DNA of 64,000 bases from Zoogloeaceae bacterium (GTDB taxonomy: Bacteria > Pseudomonadota > Gammaproteobacteria > Burkholderiales > Rhodocyclaceae): contig JACKMA010000003.1 of the NCBI GenBank assembly GCA_024235635.1, forward strand, positions 434,001-498,000. The letters run 5' to 3'. Every line of letters starts with the position of its first letter. Position 1 is the first letter of the stretch. A model generated the notes under the pieces. The model did no database searches. It was not told the DNA's origin and saw only the letters and a list, made by a program, of their open reading frames with translations. Both the position numbers and the translations under genes were made by a program. Positions 16,992 to 25,504 of the stretch are shown piece by piece.

Positions 16992-17930
16992 TCACACGAA
17001 GTTCATGAAATAGACGGCAGATGTCAGCAATGCCAGGCCCCAGGCGACGGTGATGGTCTTCCGCTTGCCGGCCAGATCGGCCTTGTGGGCGGCATTTCCG
17101 CCCCGGATCAGGCGAAGCGGCTCGAGCGTACTGTTGGCACCGGGTCCGATTCCGTTCCTGTCCGCGTCGTAGATGCCCGACACCAGGAAGGGCTCGCCCT
17201 CCGCGATGACCGTTTCGAACAAGTGGTTGTCTTCGCTGACCGGCCCGGCATCCATCGCGCAGGTATCCGTGCGGAAGTCTCCCGGCGCGACATATGCCGC
17301 CTTCGTCCGCGCCTGCCTGCCGGCGTTCATTCGGTCATTGCATTCGTCACCGAAATTGATCGCGCCCAAATATCGTCGGATGCGTTCCCGGGCCGCCTCG
17401 CCTTTGATTTCCTCGCCGTCGAGCGCGTCGAGTCCCGGCTTCAGGATCAGGAATTCGATGTTGTCGGTTTCGGCCAGGATCGAGACCGACCTCGTCGCCC
17501 CCCGGACCACCGACGGCGTCATCGCATAGCCACGGTAGTCGGTCATCATGTGGGAGCCGGCCGAATCGCCGAGCGTGCCCGTACTTGCCCGATGGACGAC
17601 CTTGTAGCGGTAGGCGATGCACCGCGCGCCCGCGCAGGGGGATTCTAGGGGCGACCCGACGGCCCTTACCCTGCCCGAAACCACGGCGCGCTTGCCATCG
17701 GCCAGCTCGAACCGGCCAGCCATGTCGAGTTCGGATCTGATGCGGCGGATGACGATCCATTTGTTGAGCGCGAGCCACGCGAACGAACCGGCGATCAACG
17801 CTGCCCACAAGGCCTCCGTCTTGCCGAAGACGAAGCTCGGATTGGGTGCTCGCAGCGCAAACAGCCCGTAGAAGAAGACGTACGAGCACACCGGAAAGAC
17901 GAGCAACCTCAGCCAAAGACTGCCTGCCAT
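16992..17930 (-). CDS. Membrane protein with GIDE-like domain (MUL1-related fold)
   Basis: 312 aa from ATG 17930, with AGGTG about seven bases upstream. Two N-terminal membrane segments (LRLLVFPVCSYVFFYGLFAL and ALWAALIAGSFAWLALNKW) and a C-terminal one (WGLALLTSAVYFMNFV) flank a soluble region. That region starts VVSGRVRAVGSPLESPCAGARCIAYRYKV, the pattern (V.G.V......SP..G..C..Y.Y) of the GIDE domain known from mitochondrial E3 ligase MUL1 and from bacterial relatives that lack a RING. No RING cysteines are seen here. Function in bacteria is unknown. Four internal cysteines may form disulfides. Assignment rests on this pattern only. Confidence 0.6.
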   Translation of the reverse strand: MAGSLWLRLLVFPVCSYVFFYGLFALRAPNPSFVFGKTEALWAALIAGSFAWLALNKWIVIRRIRSELDMAGRFELADGKRAVVSGRVRAVGSPLESPCAGARCIAYRYKVVHRASTGTLGDSAGSHMMTDYRGYAMTPSVVRGATRSVSILAETDNIEFLILKPGLDALDGEEIKGEAARERIRRYLGAINFGDECNDRMNAGRQARTKAAYVAPGDFRTDTCAMDAGPVSEDNHLFETVIAEGEPFLVSGIYDADRNGIGPGANSTLEPLRLIRGGNAAHKADLAGKRKTITVAWGLALLTSAVYFMNFV

Positions 17931-18066
17931 GTCATCACCTGGGCGGGGCGCGCTGAAAGCACCATGAGTCGGGACCCTAGCACCGGTGCCCGACGACGCC
18001 AAGCAGCCGGGCAGCGCTGCCCACGCCGTCCGATTTCGGCCGGGTCGTCGACTGCACGTACCCCGT

Positions 18067-18354
18067 TCATCCAGCGGCCGTCTGGACAAGCCTCGTCAGC
18101 ACCGAGGCCAACGCCAGCAGGCACACCAATCCGAGCGCTCCGACGAGGACGACGGTCAGGCTGCCGGCCGCATGGTGTTCGCCGATGCTTTCCCTCGGAA
18201 GCCGTCCCAAGGTCAACAAGCGGGCAACTGGCCAGCCGACGTACCACGCGACGATTTCGAACCAAAGGTCCCAGATGAGCCAGATCAGGACTCTGACGGT
18301 CAGGCTGGCCAGTCGCAGACACGCTCTGACGGCGCCTTCAACGAGTTCTTCCAC
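18067..18354 (-). CDS. Small membrane protein, hypothetical
   Basis: 95 aa read from GTG 18354, with GGGAA about seven bases upstream; there is no in-frame ATG and the frame further upstream loses protein-like character. Contents: an amphipathic start (VEELVEGAVRACLRLASLTV), a first hydrophobic stretch rich in tryptophan (LIWLIWDLWFEIVAWYVGWP), a basic loop, and a clean transmembrane helix (LTVVLVGALGLVCLLALASVL). I do not recognise the family. It lies between the GIDE-like gene and the DUF364 operon, all on the minus strand. Confidence 0.5.
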   Translation of the reverse strand: MEELVEGAVRACLRLASLTVRVLIWLIWDLWFEIVAWYVGWPVARLLTLGRLPRESIGEHHAAGSLTVVLVGALGLVCLLALASVLTRLVQTAAG

Positions 18355-18527
18355 GAGTGGGTTCCCGGCGACCCGAATGCATGACGTGATCGATTGGGCG
18401 AGGATACCCGTCGATCGCCTCGGCGTGGTGGCCGGGGCGGGCGACGATCGGCTGCTGTACCGACCCGCCGGGTGCATGGCCGCCCTGGGCCAGCGGAGAG
18501 CGGGCCGCCTGCGGGCATCGCCCCCAG

Positions 18528-19484
18528 TCACTGGCGCGCATCCCACTGGCGCTTGTAGCGCGTATCCAGGTCGGCGAGTTCGGCGGTCGCAGCCTCCAGT
18601 TCGGCAAGCGCCGGAAAGCGCCCGCGATGACCGGCGTCGTACCAGGTCGCCATCGCCTGCTTGAGGGCATCGCGCCGCCCGGCGGTTTCGGCGATCCGCT
18701 GCTTCAGCGTGGCGACTGTTCCGGCGCCGATGTCGGCGACGGCGTAGCGTACACCCTCGCCGAACAGCCGGGTGCCGCCGCCTTCGCCGGCGATCGCAGC
18801 GGCCCGATCGATGTCCACCGGCAGCACGCCCGCGACGAAATCGACGCCGAACTCGGCGAAGGCCGGCAGCCACGGCGTGGACGGCCCCATCAGCACGGTC
18901 ACGGCGTCACGAGCGAGAGCGGCGAGTCGCGGGAAGGTCTTGTTGATCAGCGACGTGGCAGTGATGAATACCCAGTCGGCCTGGGGAATCACGAACTCGG
19001 CAGCAGGATCCGGCAGATCGTTGGCGACCGGCTGGCGCTCCAGCACGGTGACATCCAGCCCTTCGGTCAGCGCCGCCAATCCGGGGTAGCGACCGACGAC
19101 GACGACCTTGCACCGTTCGAGGCGCGGGCGGAAGAACTCGAACACTGCGAGGTTGGCCGGCCCCGCCGCGGTGATCGGGGTCGCCCGTGCCATCAACGCA
19201 TTGCCCGGCACATTGATCACCGCATTGGCCGCGGCCAGGCCGACGGTGGCTTCGAACGGATCCCACGAGCGGAGCCAGGCTGCGACCTCGGCCACCGGCC
19301 TGCCCGCCACCGACCCCGCAAAGCCGAGCGTTCTCGACGCCAGGCCCGGACTTTGCGCGAAACCGATCGACTGCGCCGTGCGACACCAGGTCCAGGTCAG
19401 GCCGAGCACGAGTTGGGCGACCCGAGCCTCCGAAACGACACCGCCGAGTATGCGGTCGTAGACCGCTTGCGGGCCGCGACTCAT
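18528..19484 (-). CDS. DUF4213/DUF364 protein (putative heavy-metal chelation fold)
   Basis: 318 aa from ATG 19484, which overlaps the previous stop by four bases (ATGA). The N-terminal ~100 residues match the DUF4213 enolase-N-like part (VYDRILGGVVSE, LAAANAVINVP) and the rest DUF364, with the Rossmann-like start CKVVVVGRYPGL, then DWVFITATSLINKTFPRLAALA and TVLMGPSTPWLPAFAEFGVDFVAGV. Family members are suspected to bind metals or a metal cofactor; there is no proven reaction. It is the last gene of a tightly packed operon with a nitroreductase and Fe-S protein, so it may serve cofactor or metal handling there. Confidence 0.78.
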   Translation of the reverse strand: MSRGPQAVYDRILGGVVSEARVAQLVLGLTWTWCRTAQSIGFAQSPGLASRTLGFAGSVAGRPVAEVAAWLRSWDPFEATVGLAAANAVINVPGNALMARATPITAAGPANLAVFEFFRPRLERCKVVVVGRYPGLAALTEGLDVTVLERQPVANDLPDPAAEFVIPQADWVFITATSLINKTFPRLAALARDAVTVLMGPSTPWLPAFAEFGVDFVAGVLPVDIDRAAAIAGEGGGTRLFGEGVRYAVADIGAGTVATLKQRIAETAGRRDALKQAMATWYDAGHRGRFPALAELEAATAELADLDTRYKRQWDARQ

Positions 19485-19810
19485 GACGTCTTCTCGCTGC
19501 GCCGCAGGCGCAATCCGCCCTTCAGCATGACCAGATCGTGGAGGTCGCACAGCATGAAGTGACGGTTCGCCGGATCACCGAAGTGCGCCACGGTGATCGG
19601 ATCACCGTCGCGGTAGCCGCGAGCGACCACCCGGAATGGCTCCGGCAGCGTCCGATTGAACGGTGACGGACGGATCAGCAGCCGGATCACCTGCTCGAAC
19701 AGCAAGGCGTAGCGGTCGTCGTCGGGCCCGCGGTAGATCGATCCGAGATCCGCGCCGTAGCTCGCGAAAAGTCGATCGTAATCGCCGACATCGGGCTGTT
19801 GCGCGCTCAC
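19481..19810 (-). CDS. Small conserved-looking protein, unknown
   Basis: 109 aa from GTG 19810 (MSAQQPDVGDYDRLFASYG); another in-frame GTG lies 8 codons upstream and neither has a strong ribosome-binding site. It is acidic and hydrophilic at the start, then has strands PFRVVARGYRDGDPITVAHFG and a C-terminal RHFMLCDLHDLVMLKGGLRLRR. No signal peptide. I do not recognise a family. The stop overlaps the DUF4213/DUF364 start by four bases and the gene follows the tandem nitroreductase by 79 bp, so it is probably part of the same pathway. Confidence 0.6.
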   Translation of the reverse strand: MSAQQPDVGDYDRLFASYGADLGSIYRGPDDDRYALLFEQVIRLLIRPSPFNRTLPEPFRVVARGYRDGDPITVAHFGDPANRHFMLCDLHDLVMLKGGLRLRRSEKTS

Positions 19811-19889
19811 TGGACGCCCCACCCGTGGCGTCGTGACGCCCTCCCCGGGGAAGGAATCGCGCCCACTTCGGGCGGCCGTGCGTGGGCGC

Positions 19890-21563
19890 TCATGCCCAGC
19901 CACCCGAGGTCCGGCGATGCGCGGGCAGGTGGCCATAGGCGTGCTCGCTGACCAGACGTGCGTCGTCGACCGGCCGGCCGACCGTGAACTGGTAGACGAC
20001 CTGCCAGCGGGCCTGTGGTCCGGGTGCCAGGCCGAGCGTGCGCATCACCTCGTCATCGAAGAAGCAGCCGATGCCGGTACCCCGCAAGCCGACCGCCTCC
20101 GCCTCCAGGTAGAGCACCTGGCCGATCAGGCCGGCTTCCCAGTGCAGTCGCCGCCAGGCCCAGGCGCCTTCGGCCCGCAGCACCGGACCGAAGTCGGCGA
20201 TCATGGCGAGCGCGAAGGCGCCGTGGCCGGCAATGCCCTGGTGACAGGCCAAAGCCGAGGTGGTTCGCCCGAGGTCGGCCGGCGCGTGCACCCGATAAAG
20301 CGGCAGCGAGGTGCCCGCAGTGGACCGGGCGGCACCGTCGGCAGCGGTGATTGCCTGCACCAGTGCACGACCGTGCCCGGCGTCTCGCAGCAACAGGTAG
20401 AGACCAGTGTCCAGGCCTTCGACGCGATGGGCGAAGACCGCGAGATGAATCGCCGGCGGATAGGGGAAGGCGTCGAGCGGCACCACGCCGCTGGTCGCCA
20501 GCGTCTGCGTCAGCAGCCGCCGGAACGCGGCGGCCGAAATGCCGGACACGCCGTCCATGCGCTGGGCGCTGCGGCGCGAGCGGATCAGCCATGCCGCATC
20601 GACTTCGCGTATCGCCGGCGGCTGCGCGATCGGTCGCACCGGCGGCAGTGGCGCTGCCTCGATCACCGGCTTGACCACGACCGGCACCACCCGGGCGATC
20701 TCGGGCCAGACCACCGATTCCGCACTGAGGCGGCTCGCCTGCCCTTGCCAGTCGGTCCAGGCGGTCGCCAGCATGGCCCAGTCCGGCGCGCCGTCGACGC
20801 GATCGCCTACGAGGGCGATCATCTCCGGATGCTCACGCTCGACATCGGCGAAATCGGTTTCCCGGTCGAGGCCCAGCAAGCTCGCCAGTTGCCGGTCGCC
20901 GGGCGCGGGATCGGCCCGCAGCATCCACCCGAGCGCTGCCGCCGCGTAGCGCGCGGCGCCCAGGGCGTGGCCCAAATCGAGTTGGCAGTAACGGTAGGCC
21001 CGGGCGCCGTACTTCCAGGCTTCGCGCCAGACGATACTGCTCCAGGCGATGGCGCCGAAGCTGCCGGGATGGGCCGAGGCCAGCTTTCGCGCCGCGACGT
21101 CGGGCAAGGTGGCCCGGCATTCCAGCGCATGCTCGTGCGGGGCGTAATGGTAGAGCCCCGGCGGGATCGTCGCCGATACCCGGCGCCACAGCAGCAGATA
21201 GCCCTCGGTAGGATGCAGGTTGCCGCTGGACGGATTGTTGCGCAGCGGCCAGCGCTCGGCGCCCAGACGCTTCCAGGCCGAAAGGCCGAGGGCCAGCTCG
21301 AGAAACAGCCCGAGACTGCGCGCATCGACCGCCTGTGGCCGTACCGCTTGCCGATGCAGCGCATCGAAGCTTCCGGGACCGTTGCCGTCGATCAGCGGCA
21401 ATTCGATCGCCGGCGCCGGATGCCAGCGCCGGAACGGGTCCGGCTGGGCGTCCCAGTCCAGGTAGCACGGGCCCGGCGCATAAGCGCGCAACCGGTGCCT
21501 GGTGGCCTCGTGATAGGCGAGAACGGCCTCGATGCGTCCGTCGCCGGCCGTCGCGCCACTCAT
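19890..21563 (-). CDS. SagB/ThcOx-type dehydrogenase with two nitroreductase domains
   Basis: 557 aa from ATG 21563, overlapping the upstream Fe-S gene by four bases. Two nitroreductase-fold halves are visible: the first with the FMN-site motif RNNPSSGNLHPTEGYLL (about 108-124), the second from about residue 330 (SRRSAQRMDGVSGISAAAF) to the end, with ALAMIADFGPVLRAEGAWAWRRLHWEAG and the GIGCFFDDEV segment. In SagB/ThcOx enzymes a flavin oxidises azolines in peptide toxins, but tandem stand-alone versions occur widely without a precursor peptide. No leader peptide or YcaO gene is seen here, so the substrate is unknown. Confidence 0.85.
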   Translation of the reverse strand: MSGATAGDGRIEAVLAYHEATRHRLRAYAPGPCYLDWDAQPDPFRRWHPAPAIELPLIDGNGPGSFDALHRQAVRPQAVDARSLGLFLELALGLSAWKRLGAERWPLRNNPSSGNLHPTEGYLLLWRRVSATIPPGLYHYAPHEHALECRATLPDVAARKLASAHPGSFGAIAWSSIVWREAWKYGARAYRYCQLDLGHALGAARYAAAALGWMLRADPAPGDRQLASLLGLDRETDFADVEREHPEMIALVGDRVDGAPDWAMLATAWTDWQGQASRLSAESVVWPEIARVVPVVVKPVIEAAPLPPVRPIAQPPAIREVDAAWLIRSRRSAQRMDGVSGISAAAFRRLLTQTLATSGVVPLDAFPYPPAIHLAVFAHRVEGLDTGLYLLLRDAGHGRALVQAITAADGAARSTAGTSLPLYRVHAPADLGRTTSALACHQGIAGHGAFALAMIADFGPVLRAEGAWAWRRLHWEAGLIGQVLYLEAEAVGLRGTGIGCFFDDEVMRTLGLAPGPQARWQVVYQFTVGRPVDDARLVSEHAYGHLPAHRRTSGGWA

Positions 21564-22921
21564 CGGCCGACCTGCGCGCCCAGTTGCCGGAACAGGATCG
21601 ATGCCAGATGTTGCCCGCGGTGGTCACCCTGCCCCTTCATCTGCTGACGACAGGAGAAGCCGTTGGACATCACCGCCGCGTCCGGTGCCGCCCGCAGCGC
21701 CGGCATCAGTGCCTGCTCGGCGATCGCCATCGAAAACGCCGAATGTTCCGCTTCGAGACCGAAGGTGCCGGCCATGCCGCAGCATCCGGCGTCGATCATC
21801 TCGAACTCGAGGTCGGGCACCTGCCGCAGCACCCGGCGCACCGCCTTCATCGCGCCCACCGCCTTCTGGTGGCAGTGGCCGTGCACCAGCAGCCGCTGCC
21901 CGGCGGCGCTCTCCAGCGGCAGCGCCAGGCGCCCGGCCATCTGCTCCCGGGCAAGGAACTCCTCGAACATCACGACGCGACGACCGACTGCAGCCAGGTC
22001 GGTCGCGAGCCCCAAGGCCTGGGCGTCGTCACGCAGGCCGAGCACGCAGGAGGCCTCCAGCCCGACGATCACGCGACCGGCATCGACATGCGGCTTCAGC
22101 GCCGCCGCCATCCTGGCCGCTTCGGCACGGGCCTGCGCGACGAGGCCCTGGGCCAGATAGGTACGACCGCAGCACAGCGGGCGATCCGGCTCTGCCGCAT
22201 CCGGTGTCGGCTCGGCCACCTGCACGCCGTAGCCGCCGGCGGCCAGCACCGCGCAGGCGTGGGCGGCGATCAGGGGCTCGAACTGCCGGGTGAAGGTGTC
22301 GACCAGCAACACCACCTCGGGCAGGCCCTCACGGCTCGATTCCGGGAACGCCGCCAGCCGTCGGAAGGGTGTTGGCGCCGGCTCCGGCAGCAGTCGCGCG
22401 GCCGCCAGCCCCAGCGTCGATTCGACCAGCCGGGCGACTCGGGGAGAGCAGTTGCGCCATCGGATCAGCCAACGCAGCCCGCGGTAACGATGCAGCCAGC
22501 GCGGCAGGCCGGCGAACAGGCGGCTGCGCAGGCTGAGCCCCTGTCGCGCCGCGCGCTGGGCCAGGTATTCGGCTTTGATCAGCGCCATGTCCACGTTGGC
22601 TTCGCATTCTCGCTTGCAGCCCTTGCAGGCCAGGCACAGGTCCATAGCCTCGGCCAGTGCCGGATCGGCGAGGGCCTGCTCCGCCAGTTCGTCGGACAAG
22701 GCGGCCTTCAGCATGCGCACCCTTCCGCCGGTGGACAGCGCCGGTTTGCCGCTGACCTGAAAGCTCGGGCACATCACCTGGTGGCCACGGGTCTCGCAAA
22801 CACGACTGTTGATGCAGGCCGCCACCGCCTTGGCGAAGTCGCCGCCATGCCGGGGGATGTCTGCGTAGGCGTCGCCCATGCCGGCGTCACGGTAGGCGGA
22901 CCAGTCCAGATGATTCTTCAT
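21560..22921 (-). CDS. Fe-S oxidoreductase with CCG (heterodisulfide reductase/GlpC-like) domains
   Basis: 453 aa from ATG 22921 (MKNHLDWSAYRDAG). The second cluster motif is canonical, CLACKGCKREC (Cys96, 99, 102, 106). The first is atypical: Cys36-x5-Cys42-x8-Cys51-Pro rather than CxxCxxC, so a full first [4Fe-4S] cluster is doubtful. The C-terminal half has two CCG-type motifs (LCCGRTYLAQG and DAGCCGMAGTFG) with GHCHQKA between. It looks like the C-terminal electron-transfer part of YdiJ/GlcD-type FAD enzymes, but no FAD-oxidase gene is adjacent. It probably passes electrons to or from the overlapping tandem nitroreductase. Confidence 0.82.
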   Translation of the reverse strand: MKNHLDWSAYRDAGMGDAYADIPRHGGDFAKAVAACINSRVCETRGHQVMCPSFQVSGKPALSTGGRVRMLKAALSDELAEQALADPALAEAMDLCLACKGCKRECEANVDMALIKAEYLAQRAARQGLSLRSRLFAGLPRWLHRYRGLRWLIRWRNCSPRVARLVESTLGLAAARLLPEPAPTPFRRLAAFPESSREGLPEVVLLVDTFTRQFEPLIAAHACAVLAAGGYGVQVAEPTPDAAEPDRPLCCGRTYLAQGLVAQARAEAARMAAALKPHVDAGRVIVGLEASCVLGLRDDAQALGLATDLAAVGRRVVMFEEFLAREQMAGRLALPLESAAGQRLLVHGHCHQKAVGAMKAVRRVLRQVPDLEFEMIDAGCCGMAGTFGLEAEHSAFSMAIAEQALMPALRAAPDAAVMSNGFSCRQQMKGQGDHRGQHLASILFRQLGAQVGR

Positions 22922-23056
22922 GCCAGTCGTCGATTGATTGCGATCCGACTGCGCGATGCAAATCGTGCGCCAGCCTGCCGCCCCCACGGCCTGCGTCACC
23001 AGAGCCCCGCTCGGCGCCCATTTTCCGGCGACGATTGCCGGCGCGCGTCGGCGAAT

Positions 23057-23080
23057 CGATTGTCGGAGAACCGACAATCG
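23057..23080. repeat. Perfect 10-bp inverted repeat between PIN and Fe-S genes
   Basis: CGATTGTCGG-AGAA-CCGACAATCG, a perfect 10-bp stem with a 4-nt loop, flanked on both sides by GC-rich GGCGCGC runs. It sits in the 213-bp gap, 55 bases after the PIN stop and 136 bases before the Fe-S start on the minus strand. There is no T-tract on either side, so it may be an operator or a weak terminator. Confidence 0.6.
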
Positions 23081-23134
23081 GCCGGCGCGCCGCACAGTTG
23101 CACCATGCACGGCAGCGCGATCGAGCGCCGCAGG

Positions 23135-23605
23135 TCAGCCGATCGCGGCCTGCTGCCGGAGGGCCTGCTCGACCGCCTCCGGTCGCAGGATGCGAAGCCG
23201 GTCGCGCAACAGGCGGTGGCGCGCCAACCGCAACAGTGCCTTGTCGCGACTGATCAGCAGCGGTGCGCCAGCAGCGGCCGCGAGTTCGAGAAACTTCTGG
23301 TCGTCGGGGTCGCGGCAAATCGGCAGCGATCCGGCATCGCCATCGACGATGGCGATGCCGCGACAGCGGGCGCGATAGCTGCCGGCGATCTGCTGCTGCC
23401 GCTCCGGGGACAGCTGGAAGCGGGGGTAGGCCAGCACGCGACGCAGTTCTTCGAGCGTGGCGTCGATGCACAGCGGCTTCAGCACGCCGGCTTCGACCCC
23501 CACACGCAGGCCGGCGATCGTCGGATCCTCGAACAGCCACAACGCGAGCACCGTGTTGGTGTCGAGCACGCATTCGGCAGGCAATGGCGGCAGCAACCCG
23601 GTCAT
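23135..23605 (-). CDS. PIN-domain protein (COG1569-type toxin family)
   Basis: 156 aa from ATG 23605; there is no obvious ribosome-binding site. The PIN start CVLDTNTVLALWLFED carries the first acidic residue, with further conserved positions in ATLEELRRVLAYPRF (Glu), CRDPDDQKFLELA (Asp-Asp) and LLISRDKALL (Asp). This is the set expected of a metal-dependent RNase. COG1569 proteins are listed as putative toxins, but no small antitoxin gene lies beside it: the gene follows phaC with a terminator 11 bases ahead of its start. It may be expressed by read-through or serve in RNA processing. Confidence 0.78.
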   Translation of the reverse strand: MTGLLPPLPAECVLDTNTVLALWLFEDPTIAGLRVGVEAGVLKPLCIDATLEELRRVLAYPRFQLSPERQQQIAGSYRARCRGIAIVDGDAGSLPICRDPDDQKFLELAAAAGAPLLISRDKALLRLARHRLLRDRLRILRPEAVEQALRQQAAIG

Positions 23606-23616
23606 TGGCGGCGGCG

Positions 23617-23642
23617 AAAAAAAAGGGGCCGCTCGGGCCCCT
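23617..23642 (-). terminator. Rho-independent terminator of phaC
   Basis: Read on the minus strand: AGGGGCC-CGAGC-GGCCCCT followed by a run of eight T (including the last stem base). A 7-bp GC-rich stem and a 5-nt loop directly after the phaC stop codon make this a textbook intrinsic terminator. It ends 11 bases before the PIN start codon. Confidence 0.92.
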
Positions 23643-23666
23643 TGTCGGTGTCGCGGCGGGAAACGC

Positions 23667-25487
23667 TCAGGCCGCCTTCTTGCTGTCCGCGCGCATCTTG
23701 ACGTACGAGCCCGGCGCGTCCTCGATCGGCTTGAGCTTGCCCTTGCCGGGATCACGCGGCGCGACCTGGGTGTCGTCGTGGGCGGTGACCCAATCCTGCC
23801 AATCGACCCACCACGAGCCGGCGTGCTGCTGCGCGTTGGCGAACCACTCGTCGGAGGTCTTCGGCAGCTTGGCCGCCGGATTGATCCAGAAGCCGTACTT
23901 GTTGGCGACCGGCGGGTTGATGATGCCGGCGATGTGGCCGGAGCCGCCCAGCACGAAGCGGGTCGGACCGCCGAACACAGTCGCGCCCATGTAGGTGCTC
24001 TTCCACGGCGCGATGTGGTCTTCGATCGCCGAGATGAAGTAGCACGGGATCTTGATCTTCGACAGGTCGATCGGCGTGCCGTCGATCTCGATGCCGCCCG
24101 GCTCGATCAGGCGGTTCTCCATGTACATGTTGCGCAGATAGAAGCTGTGCATCGTGGCCGGCATGCGGGTGGAGTCTGAGTTCCAGTACAGCAGGTCGAA
24201 CGGGAACGGATCCTTGCCCATCAGGTAGTTGTTCACCACGAAGGACCAGATCAGGTCGTTGGCACGCAGCATGTTGAAGGTACCGGCCATCTCCGAGCCT
24301 TCCAGGTAGCCGCGCTCGAACATCTTCTTCTCGAGGTTGGAGATCTGGCCCTCGTCGAGGAACACGCTGAGTTCGCCCGGGTCGGAAAAATCGGTCATCG
24401 TGGTGAAAAAGGTGGCCGACGCGATCCGCTTCTGCTTCTTCGCTGCCAGATAGGCGCAGGAGGTCGCCAGCAGGGTGCCGCCGAGGCAGTAGCCGGCCGC
24501 ATTCACTTCCTTCTCGCCGGTCTGTTTCTCGATCTGGTCGAGGGCGGCCATGACACCGTCGATCACGTAGGCATCGAAGCTCTTCGCGGCCAGCTTCTCG
24601 TCCGGGTTGACCCACGAGATGACGAAGGTGGTGTGACCCTGGTCGACGCACCACTTGATCAGCGAGTTCTTCTCGCGCAGGTCCATGATGTAGAACTTGT
24701 TGATCCACGGCGGGCAGATCAGCAGCGGCCGCTTCAGCACCTTGTCGGTGCTCGGCGTGTACTGGACGAGCTGCATCATCTCGTTCTGGAACACCACCTT
24801 GCCCGGCGTCGTCGCGACGTTCTTGCCGAGTTCGAAGGCCGAGGTATCGGTCATGCGCACGCGCAGGTTGCCGCCGCCGTCCTCGATGTCGCGCAACAGG
24901 TTGTTCAGGCCCTTGACCAGGTTCTGGCCGTGGCTCTTGACCGTCTCGCGGAACACTTCGGGGTTGGTCAGCGCGAAGTTCGACGGCGACAGCGCGTCGA
25001 TATACTGGCGGGTGTAGAAGTTGACCTTCTTCTGGGTCTGTTCGTCGAGGCCATCGACGCAGCAGACGGTGTCATGGATGTTGCGCGCGGTGATCAGGTA
25101 CGACTGCTTCATGAAGTCGAACAGGAAGTGCTCCTGCCACTGCTCGTCCTTGAAGCGCTTGTCACTCTTGTCGGGCGAAGCCACCGGCGCGGCATTCATG
25201 CCGGCGAAGCGCAGCATCGACTGCTGCCACAGCGAAAAGTAGTCCCATACCAGGTTCATCTGGGCCTGGGCGAGGCGATACGGGTTGGACAGCAGCTTGG
25301 CCATCATGTCCATGAAGGCCTGGGCGATACCGAGCTCGTCCTGCGGCGGCGTGATGCCGCGCTTGACCTGGCGCTGGATGTGATCGCTGATCAGGGTGGA
25401 GGCACGCTGTGCGACCTCGGCGTAGGTCTTGGCCAGCTCCGTCGGATCGGGCTGGTCCTGCTTTTCGGTTTCGGTGGGTGCCGCCAT
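23667..25487 (-). CDS. phaC: Class I poly(3-hydroxyalkanoate) synthase
   Basis: 606 aa from ATG 25487, with GGAG nine bases upstream; the ATG at 25496 abuts the GGAG. PhaC polymerises (R)-3-hydroxyacyl-CoA on the surface of PHA granules. The lipase-like box is AAGYCLGGTLL with nucleophile Cys at about residue 334; the catalytic Asp lies in FISAIEDHIAPW and His in GGSGHIAGIINPP. Other fixed segments: PLLICPPWINKFYIMDL and WVNPDEKLAAKSFDAYV. Length and N-terminus fit class I (no PhaE/PhaR subunit). A terminator follows. phaA, phaB and phaP are not in the window. The only close neighbour is the metallo-hydrolase 17 bp upstream. Confidence 0.96.
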   Translation of the reverse strand: MAAPTETEKQDQPDPTELAKTYAEVAQRASTLISDHIQRQVKRGITPPQDELGIAQAFMDMMAKLLSNPYRLAQAQMNLVWDYFSLWQQSMLRFAGMNAAPVASPDKSDKRFKDEQWQEHFLFDFMKQSYLITARNIHDTVCCVDGLDEQTQKKVNFYTRQYIDALSPSNFALTNPEVFRETVKSHGQNLVKGLNNLLRDIEDGGGNLRVRMTDTSAFELGKNVATTPGKVVFQNEMMQLVQYTPSTDKVLKRPLLICPPWINKFYIMDLREKNSLIKWCVDQGHTTFVISWVNPDEKLAAKSFDAYVIDGVMAALDQIEKQTGEKEVNAAGYCLGGTLLATSCAYLAAKKQKRIASATFFTTMTDFSDPGELSVFLDEGQISNLEKKMFERGYLEGSEMAGTFNMLRANDLIWSFVVNNYLMGKDPFPFDLLYWNSDSTRMPATMHSFYLRNMYMENRLIEPGGIEIDGTPIDLSKIKIPCYFISAIEDHIAPWKSTYMGATVFGGPTRFVLGGSGHIAGIINPPVANKYGFWINPAAKLPKTSDEWFANAQQHAGSWWVDWQDWVTAHDDTQVAPRDPGKGKLKPIEDAPGSYVKMRADSKKAA

Positions 25488-25504
25488 TCTTGTCATCTCC
25501 TGGT

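Noticed and set aside
19890..21563. Azole-peptide (RiPP) biosynthesis locus around the SagB-like gene
   Set aside because: No YcaO/SagD, SagC or precursor peptide gene is visible near it.
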